From assembly GCA_019118865.1 (NCBI GenBank), contig DWYD01000031.1, forward strand, positions 1-33,210: a stretch of 33,210 bases of DNA, written 5' to 3'. Position numbers and translations under genes: made by a program. Shown in pieces: positions 19,301 to 27,048 of the stretch (the stretch's first letter is position 1; every line of letters starts with the position of its first letter). This DNA is from Candidatus Coprenecus merdipullorum. GTDB taxonomy: Bacteria; Bacteroidota; Bacteroidia; Bacteroidales; UBA932. Below the pieces are notes generated by a model. It was not told the origin of the DNA and did not search any database. It saw only the letters and a list, made by a program, of their open reading frames with translations.

Positions 19301-19843
19301 CGTAAAAAGTCCCAGGGGATCATATCTGAGCACAGCTCCTGCCATTCCGGTCCCCGGAAGCAGCATCATGATCCCTGCGTTGTCCATCCGGCTGCCGATA
19401 TAGCCCCCGACAGCCAGCAGCGAATCCATTCTAGAGATATCCTCAGGCTGGAGAAAATATGGAAAATGCGAGGCTGCGAAATCCAGCATCCCCGCCATGT
19501 TGTCCTCATTCTGACGCAGCTGCACACCGGCAAGCAGCCCGGACGTATCCTTGTCCGCCAGTATCTGGCCGAAAACATCCACCGCGTCGTAGAGCCCGTC
19601 CACGGCAAGACTGTCCTCCGACCTGAACACTACGGTAATCCGTCCCTGGTCCGACATCCGCGAGTAGACCCCGGCATAGCGTTCTGTCCCGGGATCCACA
19701 GGGAGGAATTCGGAAATATCCTCACCGTAATGCATCCGTGAAGCCAGGAGAACCAGGACTCCGACCGTTACGAGCAGGATAATCCATGTCAGGGTGCGGT
19801 GCCCCGACAGACGGTCGTAGATATGGAGAAAAAACCTGCTCAT
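16310..19843 (-). CDS. MMPL/RND-family exporter fused to a PlsC acyltransferase domain and a C-terminal methyltransferase-like Rossmann segment
   Basis: 1177 aa. Two membrane-repeat blocks with IIGQGDD-type motif (AAFIFGQGDDYTIFVTEG); PlsC motifs SVIIADHQSHLDL and VMVFPEGTRS; C-terminus IEVRGCGQGEVAWALALVHPQVQVYGCESDEE resembles SAM-MT motif I. Confidence 0.88.
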   Translation of the reverse strand: MSRFFLHIYDRLSGHRTLTWIILLVTVGVLVLLASRMHYGEDISEFLPVDPGTERYAGVYSRMSDQGRITVVFRSEDSLAVDGLYDAVDVFGQILADKDTSGLLAGVQLRQNEDNMAGMLDFAASHFPYFLQPEDISRMDSLLAVGGYIGSRMDNAGIMMLLPGTGMAGAVLRYDPLGLFTPVLQRLAALAPDGEFQAVDGYVTDRSGTVALAFVTSPFGGSETMGNKAVAGLLEEAMDSTMELCPGVRVSAAGAPLIAVANADRIRRDTVLSASLAAALILLVLALAFRRPSSIVWTFVSVLFGLCAALGLMALIKGSVSLIVIGIGTVLVGIAVNYPLHYFDYLKYASGPREVLRDIVSPMLTGNITTVSAFLCLLFLKAEAMRDLGLFGALMLLGTILFVLIFLPVLAPRRACGRGEAAPLFLRRSISFPAPVRKAVFAAIVLVTLGLLVFGRGASFDSNLMNINYMTEAQKRDMALLTSSVASSGDSAVTVYAVVEGKDMEQALRSNELMLEAVGETEPRASVRGINGFLPSVERQEEILGMWRGFLERHPGLSEQVAEAASEKGLPEKMFAPFEALLAADPGPLEADEFGPLSLNFQGTYVLPSDSGVQIVNLLSCPDGGRVEALRATGTGLFFTSEDVSSRLVEILSESFDFVGAVCSAVVFLFLCFSFGRVETAVMAFLPLAVGWVWILGIMDVFGITFNIVNIILAAFIFGQGDDYTIFVTEGLMHEYAYGRKVLSSYKDSVLLSAVIMFIAIGMLVLARHPAMKSLAEVTVVGMTVVVLMAFYLPPLVFRFLTRRKGEVRELPLTIRRLAYSLWALVFYLVAAFLVLLPWTWFYFHTRRRTDEVDLRYHRLISRVSGFIIRHVPGVRFSMSNPGGETFERPSVIIADHQSHLDLMCIMMLTPRMVILTNRWASRNPLYSRIIRRLDFYSVSDGVEELMPRLRTMVGRGYSVMVFPEGTRSLDLSVGRFHKGAFYIARELGLDVLPVYIHGAGHVLPKRDFMLRRGSIYMEVGERIPYRDLSLFPTLAKLTSAVRKQFAARYGEICSKRENTLYYSDYIRHKYLYKGRDVETASRMALRLAARHCREIDCIPGDVRSIEVRGCGQGEVAWALALVHPQVQVYGCESDEESFLVAANTSAQPANLHFVHGAHAGTAVDMVLELREWRKEI

Positions 19844-20613
19844 CTTCTTCCTTTCAACTTCCTGAGCAGTCCGGCGGGCCGGCCGTACAGCAGGGCACCG
19901 GCACAGAGCAGTGTATTGAGTATGCTTATGCGGGTAAAATCATATACCGGACGGAAATGAGAGATTCTCTCATCCGCGGGAGGATAATAGACCTTGATCG
20001 GAACACCGGTCACCCGCACTCCTCCCCAGGCGGAGAACACCAGCAGCTCCAGCTCCGCCTCGTAGCGCGAGGTGATGAGTCCCAGCCCCCTCAGGCTTCG
20101 CAGAGGGTAGACCCGGTAGCCGCACTGGGTATCCCCCAGGGATATCCCGGTCTGGAGCCTGAACCAGAAATTGGAGAAGGAATTGGCAAACCTGCTGCCT
20201 CCTGTAGCCGCAGTCCCCTCCAGCGTCCTGACACCGGTCACCAGCGAGTCCGGACAGCGCTCCACCTCCTTCAGAAGCAGGGGGATGTCCTCCGGATAGT
20301 GCTGCCCGTCCGAATCTATAGTCAGGGCATAGCGGAATCCACGGCCGGCAGCTTCCCTGAGACCTGTCCTGAGCGCGCATCCCTTGCCCTTGTTCCTCTC
20401 ATGGCGGATCACGGACAGTCCTTCCAGACGCTCCCTGCAGCGCTGCAGCACCCGGGGCGTACCGTCGGTACTTCCGTCATCGACCACTATCACATCGGGG
20501 ATGAAACGGCTGACCCGCAGCACGATATCCTCCAGTGTCCCGGCATTGCAATAGGTCGGAATCACCGCGCAGACTCCTGCGGAACTCTCAGTATGGCTTG
20601 CAGTATCAGGCAT
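19840..20613 (-). CDS. Family 2 glycosyltransferase (DPM1/GtrB-like)
   Basis: CAVIPTYCNAGTLEDIV, VIVVDDGSTDGT, ALTIDSDGQHYPEDI, GDTQCGYRVYPL. Confidence 0.93.
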   Translation of the reverse strand: MPDTASHTESSAGVCAVIPTYCNAGTLEDIVLRVSRFIPDVIVVDDGSTDGTPRVLQRCRERLEGLSVIRHERNKGKGCALRTGLREAAGRGFRYALTIDSDGQHYPEDIPLLLKEVERCPDSLVTGVRTLEGTAATGGSRFANSFSNFWFRLQTGISLGDTQCGYRVYPLRSLRGLGLITSRYEAELELLVFSAWGGVRVTGVPIKVYYPPADERISHFRPVYDFTRISILNTLLCAGALLYGRPAGLLRKLKGRR

Positions 20614-21004
20614 AGACGTATCTCAGGGACATCTTGGCATATACCGTCTCCCCGGCGGTCAGTGAGGCCTTCACAGAACATCCTTCCCCGTCGTCTCCGG
20701 AGATTTCCAGACGCACCGTCAGGGACGTCATCTCCCTTGGAGACACCACTGCCAGGAACTTGACGTTCCGGGCCGAATCCAGGACAGCCACACGCCCCAG
20801 AGCGTCCTCCACACAGGCCGACACCATCTGAAGCAGACATACCCCCGGAGTTATTGGCTCCTGCGGGAAATGCGCACGGTAAATGACGCTGTCCGGATTA
20901 AGCTCCGCAGAGTACTGCAGAGACCCGTCGGAAACGTCCTCCACCGGCTTAATTGTAAACAGATCCGTTTTCATATCCATCCTTCTGTTTTTGTCAAAGT
21001 TCAA
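20606..21004 (-). CDS. FabZ-like hotdog dehydratase subunit carrying the His motif (ApeI-like)
   Basis: VIYRAHFPQEPITPGVCLLQMVSACVEDALG aligns with FabZ HFPGHPxMPGVLIIEAMAQ, keeping His but with Gln where FabZ has Glu. Start may be an internal Met (MDMKTDL or MKTDL). Confidence 0.8.
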   Translation of the reverse strand: MNFDKNRRMDMKTDLFTIKPVEDVSDGSLQYSAELNPDSVIYRAHFPQEPITPGVCLLQMVSACVEDALGRVAVLDSARNVKFLAVVSPREMTSLTVRLEISGDDGEGCSVKASLTAGETVYAKMSLRYVYA

Positions 21005-21605
21005 AACTGTCAGGAGCGAGCTCTACGTTGACCTTCACTCCGCTCAGCACTATCACCGTCACGTCCCCGCCCTTTTCTTTCATCTCCAGGCGCCGCAGCA
21101 GACAGCTCCCGGAATCAAAATACATGGTCATGCCGCTGATAACCCTGCGGAGCTCCCTGTCCCTCGGAATCATCTCGGCGACCAGCTCTCCGTCAGCCTC
21201 GGTCACAGTGTAGTCGAAGCTGCCTCCCGGAGCGAAGCACTTTCCGCTCACCATCCCGGCCATAAGCTCCGATATCCTGCGGAACATATTGTCGGACGGA
21301 AGCACAGTGACCTTCCCGTCCCCGGTACGCATCGACACGCCGTCCTGTGTAAGCACGACCGCATACCGCACCGGAGTGAGATACTCCCACCTCAACGATG
21401 ACGAGCGGCCGTCATAGACCATCCTCCCGGACGACTCCGTACTCCCGTCCAGGGCCGTAAGGTATTTGGTCTGGACAAAACTGCAGTCCAGGGTCTGTAT
21501 CGAGGACGAGACCTCTATTATCCTTCCGGCGTCCTGGGCCCGCAGCTCCGGTGCCGTTGCAGCGCAGAATGCCATGACCGTCAACAGTATCAGTATCTTT
21601 TTCAT
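20994..21605 (-). CDS. LolA-like outer-membrane lipoprotein carrier protein
   Basis: Signal peptide MKKILILLTVMAFCAATAPELRA; ISSSIQTLDCSFVQTKYLTALDGSTESSGRMVYDGRSSSLRWEYLTP, LolA-type. Confidence 0.85.
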   Translation of the reverse strand: MKKILILLTVMAFCAATAPELRAQDAGRIIEVSSSIQTLDCSFVQTKYLTALDGSTESSGRMVYDGRSSSLRWEYLTPVRYAVVLTQDGVSMRTGDGKVTVLPSDNMFRRISELMAGMVSGKCFAPGGSFDYTVTEADGELVAEMIPRDRELRRVISGMTMYFDSGSCLLRRLEMKEKGGDVTVIVLSGVKVNVELAPDSFEL

Positions 21606-21607
21606 AT

Positions 21608-21961
21608 CTACTTCATTATCAATACGCAGCCTCCGGCTATCAGCAGCACCCCCACCCATTTCATCACCGACACCTCCTCATGGAAGAAAACGATAGCGGC
21701 AAGCATCCCGAAGACATAGCTCAGGCTGGAGAGCGGATAGGCGACGCTGAAGGGGAAATGCTTGAGAATGTACAGCCACAGTACTGTCGCCCCGCCGTAG
21801 GCAATGCCGCAGGCCAGCAGCCACCAGTTGGTCAACAGTCCGAACCAGTACTCCCTGGTCCAGGCGAAGGCCCCCATGCGCATCATGCCCATCTTCAGGA
21901 ACACATGCCCCAGGGATAGAAAAATGCTCTGAACGAGAGCCAGCGGTACTATTTTCCACAT
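21608..21961 (-). CDS. Small EamA/EmrE-like (DMT superfamily) membrane protein
   Basis: 117 aa from MWKIVPLALVQSIFLSLGHVFLKMG; four hydrophobic helices; FSVAYPLSSLSYVFGMLAAIVFFHEEVSVMKWVGVLLIAGG. Confidence 0.82.
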   Translation of the reverse strand: MWKIVPLALVQSIFLSLGHVFLKMGMMRMGAFAWTREYWFGLLTNWWLLACGIAYGGATVLWLYILKHFPFSVAYPLSSLSYVFGMLAAIVFFHEEVSVMKWVGVLLIAGGCVLIMK

Positions 21962-22902
21962 AATCTTTCCAATAAAATAAATGAACAGTCGCCCTCCGCC
22001 GTATGGTTGAAGAACAGCACACCGCGGCTGAACTTTCCGGACACCAGCCAGGAGACGGCGGCATAGACTCCCAGGGCCGGTACGGTGTAGCATTCTCCGA
22101 AAATATCCTTGTAGCCGACAGCCGGCAGACCGGGGAAAAGTTCCCCTACAAGCGGCTCCGGCTCAGCCACCACTCCGTCCACAGCACCGCTGTCCAGAAT
22201 CCGCGCAGCCTCCTCCCGAAGCTCAGGCAGCTCCGGCCGGTGCAGCAGCCTCACGCTGGAGAGACGGCACAGCCCGCCCTCATCTCCCTCAGAAGCGGCC
22301 AGGGCGAACGCCACCGCTGCCTCGGAGCACACAGGGCCTCCCTCCCGCACAAAGCCGAGCTTGCGGAGCAGCACCAGGTACGACGGGGTAATCTCGTCAA
22401 AACCTCCTGCCAGGGCAGTGCCGGTCCTACCGCTCCGCAACTGCAGGAATGCGTCGTACAGCGCGCTCTCGAACGAGATGCTGCCGTGCGAATAGGTAGT
22501 GTTGTAACCGTGACAGCCCAGACGGACGGCCAGGGACGCGGCGACGGTATTGTGGGTAGACTGCATGAAATAAGTCGGCTTGAGAAGCTCCTCCCCCTCA
22601 CAGAGCTCGTTGAGAAAAGCTTCCGTGTTGGCGATGCAGCCGAGACCGGTAGCCGCGATGACCGCATCCGGCACGGCGATTCCCGCCTCGGACAGAGCCT
22701 CGGAGCTGACTGCTGCCGCCCTCTTGAGCAGCCGGCCCATGCGCCTGGCCTGCATCGGGGATATCCACTTGCGGAAATCCGGATCCACGGACACGGCCAA
22801 GTCCTGCCCGTCATAGCGCAGCGGCGAAGTCATCCAGTCCTCCGAGAGCGGAGCCTGGACGGATATCTGCTTGACGGCCCGTATGATCACATCTCTATTC
22901 AT
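21949..22902 (-). CDS. Beta-ketoacyl synthase-like chain length factor (CLF/ApeC-like), no catalytic Cys
   Basis: MQSTHNTVAASLAVRLGCHGYNTTYSHGSISFESAL aligns with the KS nucleophile region, with Ser where Cys is expected. Start taken at MNRDVII. Confidence 0.8.
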   Translation of the reverse strand: MNRDVIIRAVKQISVQAPLSEDWMTSPLRYDGQDLAVSVDPDFRKWISPMQARRMGRLLKRAAAVSSEALSEAGIAVPDAVIAATGLGCIANTEAFLNELCEGEELLKPTYFMQSTHNTVAASLAVRLGCHGYNTTYSHGSISFESALYDAFLQLRSGRTGTALAGGFDEITPSYLVLLRKLGFVREGGPVCSEAAVAFALAASEGDEGGLCRLSSVRLLHRPELPELREEAARILDSGAVDGVVAEPEPLVGELFPGLPAVGYKDIFGECYTVPALGVYAAVSWLVSGKFSRGVLFFNHTAEGDCSFILLERLCGK

Positions 22903-24103
22903 CATCGGCATATCTGGACAGAAGTAAAGCGGAGTCATTGCCTCCGAAACCGAAAGAATTACACAGGACATGCTTCATGCCCGGTCTGCAGAGAGTCTCC
23001 GTAACCGGTATGATGCCGTCCTCCATGGGCGCGGACCAGTTCAGGTTGGCCGGTATGAAACCGTTGCGCAGGGCCAGCAGGCTTATGACGGCCTCCACTC
23101 CGGCGGAAGCACTGGTTGTGTGCCCGGTAAAGGCCTTGGTAGAGGAGACGCAGGGAAGTCTGTCCCCGAAAAGCCTGCAGATGGCAGCGGCCTCGGTCCT
23201 GTCATTGTTCTCAGTAGCGGTACCGTGGGCGTTGATGTAGTCCACCTCTGATGGTTCGAATCCGCCCATCTCCAGTGCCTGCCTCATCGCCAGATACGGT
23301 CCTTCGCCATTGTCCGATGTAGCCGTCTGGTGATAGGCGTCGCAGGCATTGCCGTAGCCCGAGAGCACTGCCAGCGGCCTGACTCCGCGACGTGCGGCCG
23401 AGGCTGCCGATTCGAGGACCAGCCAGCCGGCACCCTCCCCGAGATTGAGTCCCCCGCGGTCCGCGTCGAAGGGACGGCAGGGCCTGCGGTCCAGTATCAT
23501 CAGGGAATTGAAGCCGTTGAAATGGAACTTGCTCAGACACTCGCAGCCCCCGGCCACGACTATGTCCGCCTCCCCGGCCTCTATCATCATCGAGCCCAGA
23601 ATCACAGCATTGGCAGCGGATGAACATGCGGTGGAGACAGTGTTCACTGTCCTGAAACGGCCGGCGCTTCCGGCCACCAGGTCCGTACACGAACGGCAGT
23701 CGTGGAACGCAATGTAGGCGTCGTGAAGACTGTCCGTAAGATAGTCCCGGTAATACTTCTCGCTGCGGTCCATGCCTCCGACAGTAGTGCCCGAGACCAG
23801 CGCCGCCCGCCTGATATCCTCCGGCCCGAGCCCTGCCTGGCCGACAGCTTCCCTGAGCGCCATGCACCCCAGAAGGGCAGACCTGGGGAGCACCGGTTCC
23901 CTCCACTCCATGCCGAGAGCTCCGTAGAGTTCCCTGTCCGAAAGAGGAACCTCACCCACCGGCAGGTCCCTGTGGACGGTATCGAGATACCGCACGGGGC
24001 CTATTCCGCTTCTGCAGGAGAGCAGCGACTCCAGCACGGCGGACTGGTCCGTGCCTATGGCGCAGACCACCCCCATGCCGGTTATGCAGACAGTTCCGCT
24101 CAT
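22895..24103 (-). CDS. Beta-ketoacyl-ACP synthase (complete Cys-His-His)
   Basis: 402 aa; VSTACSSAANAV, INAHGTATENND, STKAFTGHTTSASAGVE. Confidence 0.94.
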   Translation of the reverse strand: MSGTVCITGMGVVCAIGTDQSAVLESLLSCRSGIGPVRYLDTVHRDLPVGEVPLSDRELYGALGMEWREPVLPRSALLGCMALREAVGQAGLGPEDIRRAALVSGTTVGGMDRSEKYYRDYLTDSLHDAYIAFHDCRSCTDLVAGSAGRFRTVNTVSTACSSAANAVILGSMMIEAGEADIVVAGGCECLSKFHFNGFNSLMILDRRPCRPFDADRGGLNLGEGAGWLVLESAASAARRGVRPLAVLSGYGNACDAYHQTATSDNGEGPYLAMRQALEMGGFEPSEVDYINAHGTATENNDRTEAAAICRLFGDRLPCVSSTKAFTGHTTSASAGVEAVISLLALRNGFIPANLNWSAPMEDGIIPVTETLCRPGMKHVLCNSFGFGGNDSALLLSRYADDE

Positions 24104-24118
24104 ACTTCCTGCCGCCGC

Positions 24119-24379
24119 TTATTTTTTTCTATGGGCCGTGATATATCCGGCCATGGTGTCGAGCGATGTGAATATCTCACGGCCCTGAGCAGGATTGTCC
24201 AGCTTTATGCCGTATTTTTTCTCCATGAGCACTATCAGCTCCAGGGCATCAATCGAGTCCAGACCGAGTCCCGAGTCTCCGAACAGAGGCGCCGAAGGAT
24301 CGATGTCCTCCGGACGGACGTCCTCCAGATTGAGGGCGGAGATAATCTCATTCTTAAGTTCCTGTATCAGTTCTTCCAT
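24119..24379 (-). CDS. Acyl carrier protein
   Basis: 86 aa; phosphopantetheine site GLGLDSIDALELIVLMEKKYGIKL. Confidence 0.93.
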   Translation of the reverse strand: MEELIQELKNEIISALNLEDVRPEDIDPSAPLFGDSGLGLDSIDALELIVLMEKKYGIKLDNPAQGREIFTSLDTMAGYITAHRKK

Positions 24380-24403
24380 ATCTGCTTTTATTTTATCTGT
24401 TGT

Positions 24404-25051
24404 TCAATGAATTATTCCTAAAATCCCGGCCATTTCCCGCAGCCGGCCGGCCAGCTGCTCCGGAGAATACTGTCCCCGGCCTACAGTAAACATCAGCGAC
24501 TCGAAGTCGTCCGCATCCCTGCACTCCAGCCACCCTCCCGTGACCGAAGAGGTCACCCGGTCCGCGAAGGCATCCAGGACCCTGTCCGCCACCGCCTCAG
24601 GGCTGAACTCATCCATCATCCAGCAGGAGGTCTCCCCGCACCATCCGTTGCGTATGGCTATCTCCCCCGTCACGATATTGGGCAGGGTATAGACAAATAC
24701 CGCCGGCGAAGGGAAAAACTGCGAGCGGTCCTGTATCGTCGCCTGAAACTTCCGGTCCGTGACCAGCGACCCGCTACATCCGCAGATGACCAGGGCCCTG
24801 TCCTCCCTGCGGACCAGCGGCCGGCCTTTCGGATCCAGCTCCTCCGCGGAGCCGTCGCCCTCAAGCGAGGCCAGCAGACGCGAGGTCACAAAACCAAGGC
24901 GGCAGAGCGGGTCCATCTTGAAAAATTTCGGATACTCCGGACACACTGTCTCCTTGTACAGGGCCGTCAGCATCCTGCTGCCTGTCTCCGCGGGCACGCG
25001 CTCCCGTCCCGCAACCACTATCCTGTCCGATGTCAGTCCTACCCAGTCCAT
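24404..25051 (-). CDS. Half-length ketosynthase-like protein
   Basis: 215 aa; ALVICGCSGSLVTDRKFQATI...SPAVFVYTLPNIVTGEIAIRNGWCGETSCW resembles the N-terminal half of a KS fold and stops before the nucleophile and His motifs. Confidence 0.65.
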   Translation of the reverse strand: MDWVGLTSDRIVVAGRERVPAETGSRMLTALYKETVCPEYPKFFKMDPLCRLGFVTSRLLASLEGDGSAEELDPKGRPLVRREDRALVICGCSGSLVTDRKFQATIQDRSQFFPSPAVFVYTLPNIVTGEIAIRNGWCGETSCWMMDEFSPEAVADRVLDAFADRVTSSVTGGWLECRDADDFESLMFTVGRGQYSPEQLAGRLREMAGILGIIH

Positions 25052-25057
25052 ATTTAT

Positions 25058-26221
25058 CTACATTTTCTGAAACAGCATGGCCGCATTGCACCCTCCGAAT
25101 CCGGAGAGAGCCTTGATAAACGCCGTCCTGTCCGTCTTTCTGGAAGAAGACGATACAGACAGCGGCACCCTCACTCCCAAAGTGGAGAATCCCCTGGTAG
25201 CAGGCACCGTACCCCTGTCGACAGCTTTCATAGACAGGATGGTCTCCAATACTCCGGCGGCCCCCATGGTATGGCCGTAATAGCCCTTGAATCCCACTAC
25301 GGGGACACCCAGGAGCCCGGCACCCGCAACGGCCTCTCCCTCCATCGAGTCATTGTAGTCCGTGGCTGTTCCGTGCAGGCTCAGAAAGGCCAGTTTATGA
25401 GGGGGAAAATCCCCGAGTGCGTATTTCAGCGCCTGCCGGCACCCGTCGCCGGTGCGGGAAGGTGCGGAGATATGGTTGGCGTCGTTGCGGACAGCCCCTC
25501 TTACCGCGGCCCATTGTCCGGGAACAGCATCCGAGCTGTCACGGGCCTCGAATACGAGAGCTGCGGCAGCCTCCCCCGGATTAAGTCCCCGGCGGTCCTT
25601 GTCAAACGGCCTGCACTCCTCCGGCGAAACGGCCATAAACGACTGAAAGCCCGAGACGATGAAAGGCGACTGCTCGTCCGCCCCGGCCACTATGACATGG
25701 CTGTACCGGCCTGACTGCAGGCTGCGGTGGGCTGCCAGACATGCGCAGAGTCCCGAGATGCAGGCGTTGGACACCACCAGAGGAGGATTGGGACAGCCGA
25801 AACGGCGGCAGGCCACCTCCCAGGCCGCCCGGCTGAGCGGCAGCCTTGACTCCGGAAACTCGCCCGGGTTCTCCAGCAGGGATACATTGCCCTTGGTAGT
25901 GGAAATCACGAACAGAGTGCGGGGGGACGCCGGATCCACGCCGGTACCCCTCATGGCCCTTGTGACAGAGAGGATCAGCATCTTCTCGAAAAACGTGTAA
26001 TCATCCCCGATGTTCTCCTCCGCACAGGCATCCGCGAACCTCTCCCTGTCCAGCAGGGAGGCCGTAAAGTCAAACGGCAGACCGCAGCGGCCGCTGCAAC
26101 TGCGCAGGCCCGAGCGGAGCTCCTCCACAGCAGCGACGTTTTCCTCTGTAGTGAAGCCCACGGGGGATATGATATTGTCCGCTATCGGGACTGTCAGAAC
26201 ACCTTCCATCTCTTCTTCCAT
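25058..26221 (-). CDS. Beta-ketoacyl-ACP synthase (complete Cys-His-His)
   Basis: 387 aa; VVSNACISGLCACLAAHR, LSLHGTATDYND, GFKGYYGHTMGAAGVLET. Start may be M5. Confidence 0.92.
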   Translation of the reverse strand: MEEEMEGVLTVPIADNIISPVGFTTEENVAAVEELRSGLRSCSGRCGLPFDFTASLLDRERFADACAEENIGDDYTFFEKMLILSVTRAMRGTGVDPASPRTLFVISTTKGNVSLLENPGEFPESRLPLSRAAWEVACRRFGCPNPPLVVSNACISGLCACLAAHRSLQSGRYSHVIVAGADEQSPFIVSGFQSFMAVSPEECRPFDKDRRGLNPGEAAAALVFEARDSSDAVPGQWAAVRGAVRNDANHISAPSRTGDGCRQALKYALGDFPPHKLAFLSLHGTATDYNDSMEGEAVAGAGLLGVPVVGFKGYYGHTMGAAGVLETILSMKAVDRGTVPATRGFSTLGVRVPLSVSSSSRKTDRTAFIKALSGFGGCNAAMLFQKM

Positions 26222-27048
26222 TCCTCATAGAACGGCGGGTTGGTCCACACCAGTTTATAATCCTTGTCCATGAACACCTGCACCGAGTGTCCCGTCGCAG
26301 CGAGAGACCCGTCGGAAGTGTCCCTTATCTCATAGTCAAATACTATCTTGGCCGCCTCGGTAGGACGGTAGAATATCGTCACTTCCGGTTTCGAGCCGTA
26401 GAGCAGCGGCTTCCTGTACTTGAAGTCCAGTTCCACCAGAGGAGCATAGTAGCCGTTTCCGAAAATATCCATATAGCCCAGGCCGTACCTGGCACCGAAG
26501 GCCTCCCTGGCATCCTCAAAATACTTGACATATGAGCCGTGCCATACGACGGACATCGAATCCACCTCGCTGAAACGTATCTTCAGGGGCAGCGTCTCCG
26601 ACAGAGGGCCGTCATCGCGCAGGGCTATCTTGAGCCCGGCGGAAGCCACCGTACCGGCGGCATCCTCCACCACTGCATCGGCCAGCGTCATGTTCATCAC
26701 GCTCTCCCTCTCGGTCACTGTCGTCCTGAGGACAGCGCCCACCGCAGGACGGCGGATAATCCGGAAATCACGGACAGCCCCTATCACCCCGATCTTCACA
26801 GGACGGTCAAGATTGAGCCATCCGATGCGGGCCGCACAGGTCTGGGCCATGTTCTCCAACAGACCGTATGACGTAAGGGCTCCGTCCTCCACCAGGATAC
26901 AGTCCGGTCTGACCACGAACTCCGTCACGGCCGTCCTGTCCCCCGTCTCCAGCAGGCGGTCCACCATCACGAAGGGAGGCCGCTGCGGGATAAGCTTCAA
27001 AATAGGTATGTCCTGTACTTCTGTCATTTCAGTTTTTCCAAAAATCAT
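26194..27048 (-). CDS. Fusion: FabZ/ApeP-like hotdog domain (Glu half) plus 4HBT/YbgC-like thioesterase
   Basis: N-terminus ILKLIPQRPPFVMVDRLLE...SYGLLENMAQTCAARIG keeps the FabZ Glu but lacks the GHFP His; C-terminus IRFSEVDSMSVVWHGSYVKYFEDARE is a YbgC/4HBT signature. Alternative start at 27027. Confidence 0.83.
   Translation of the reverse strand: MIFGKTEMTEVQDIPILKLIPQRPPFVMVDRLLETGDRTAVTEFVVRPDCILVEDGALTSYGLLENMAQTCAARIGWLNLDRPVKIGVIGAVRDFRIIRRPAVGAVLRTTVTERESVMNMTLADAVVEDAAGTVASAGLKIALRDDGPLSETLPLKIRFSEVDSMSVVWHGSYVKYFEDAREAFGARYGLGYMDIFGNGYYAPLVELDFKYRKPLLYGSKPEVTIFYRPTEAAKIVFDYEIRDTSDGSLAATGHSVQVFMDKDYKLVWTNPPFYEEWKKRWKVF

Noticed and set aside
18821-19741. 306-aa plus-strand ORF opposite the MMPL fusion
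   Set aside because: Q/H/R-rich shadow translation of the MMPL coding strand.
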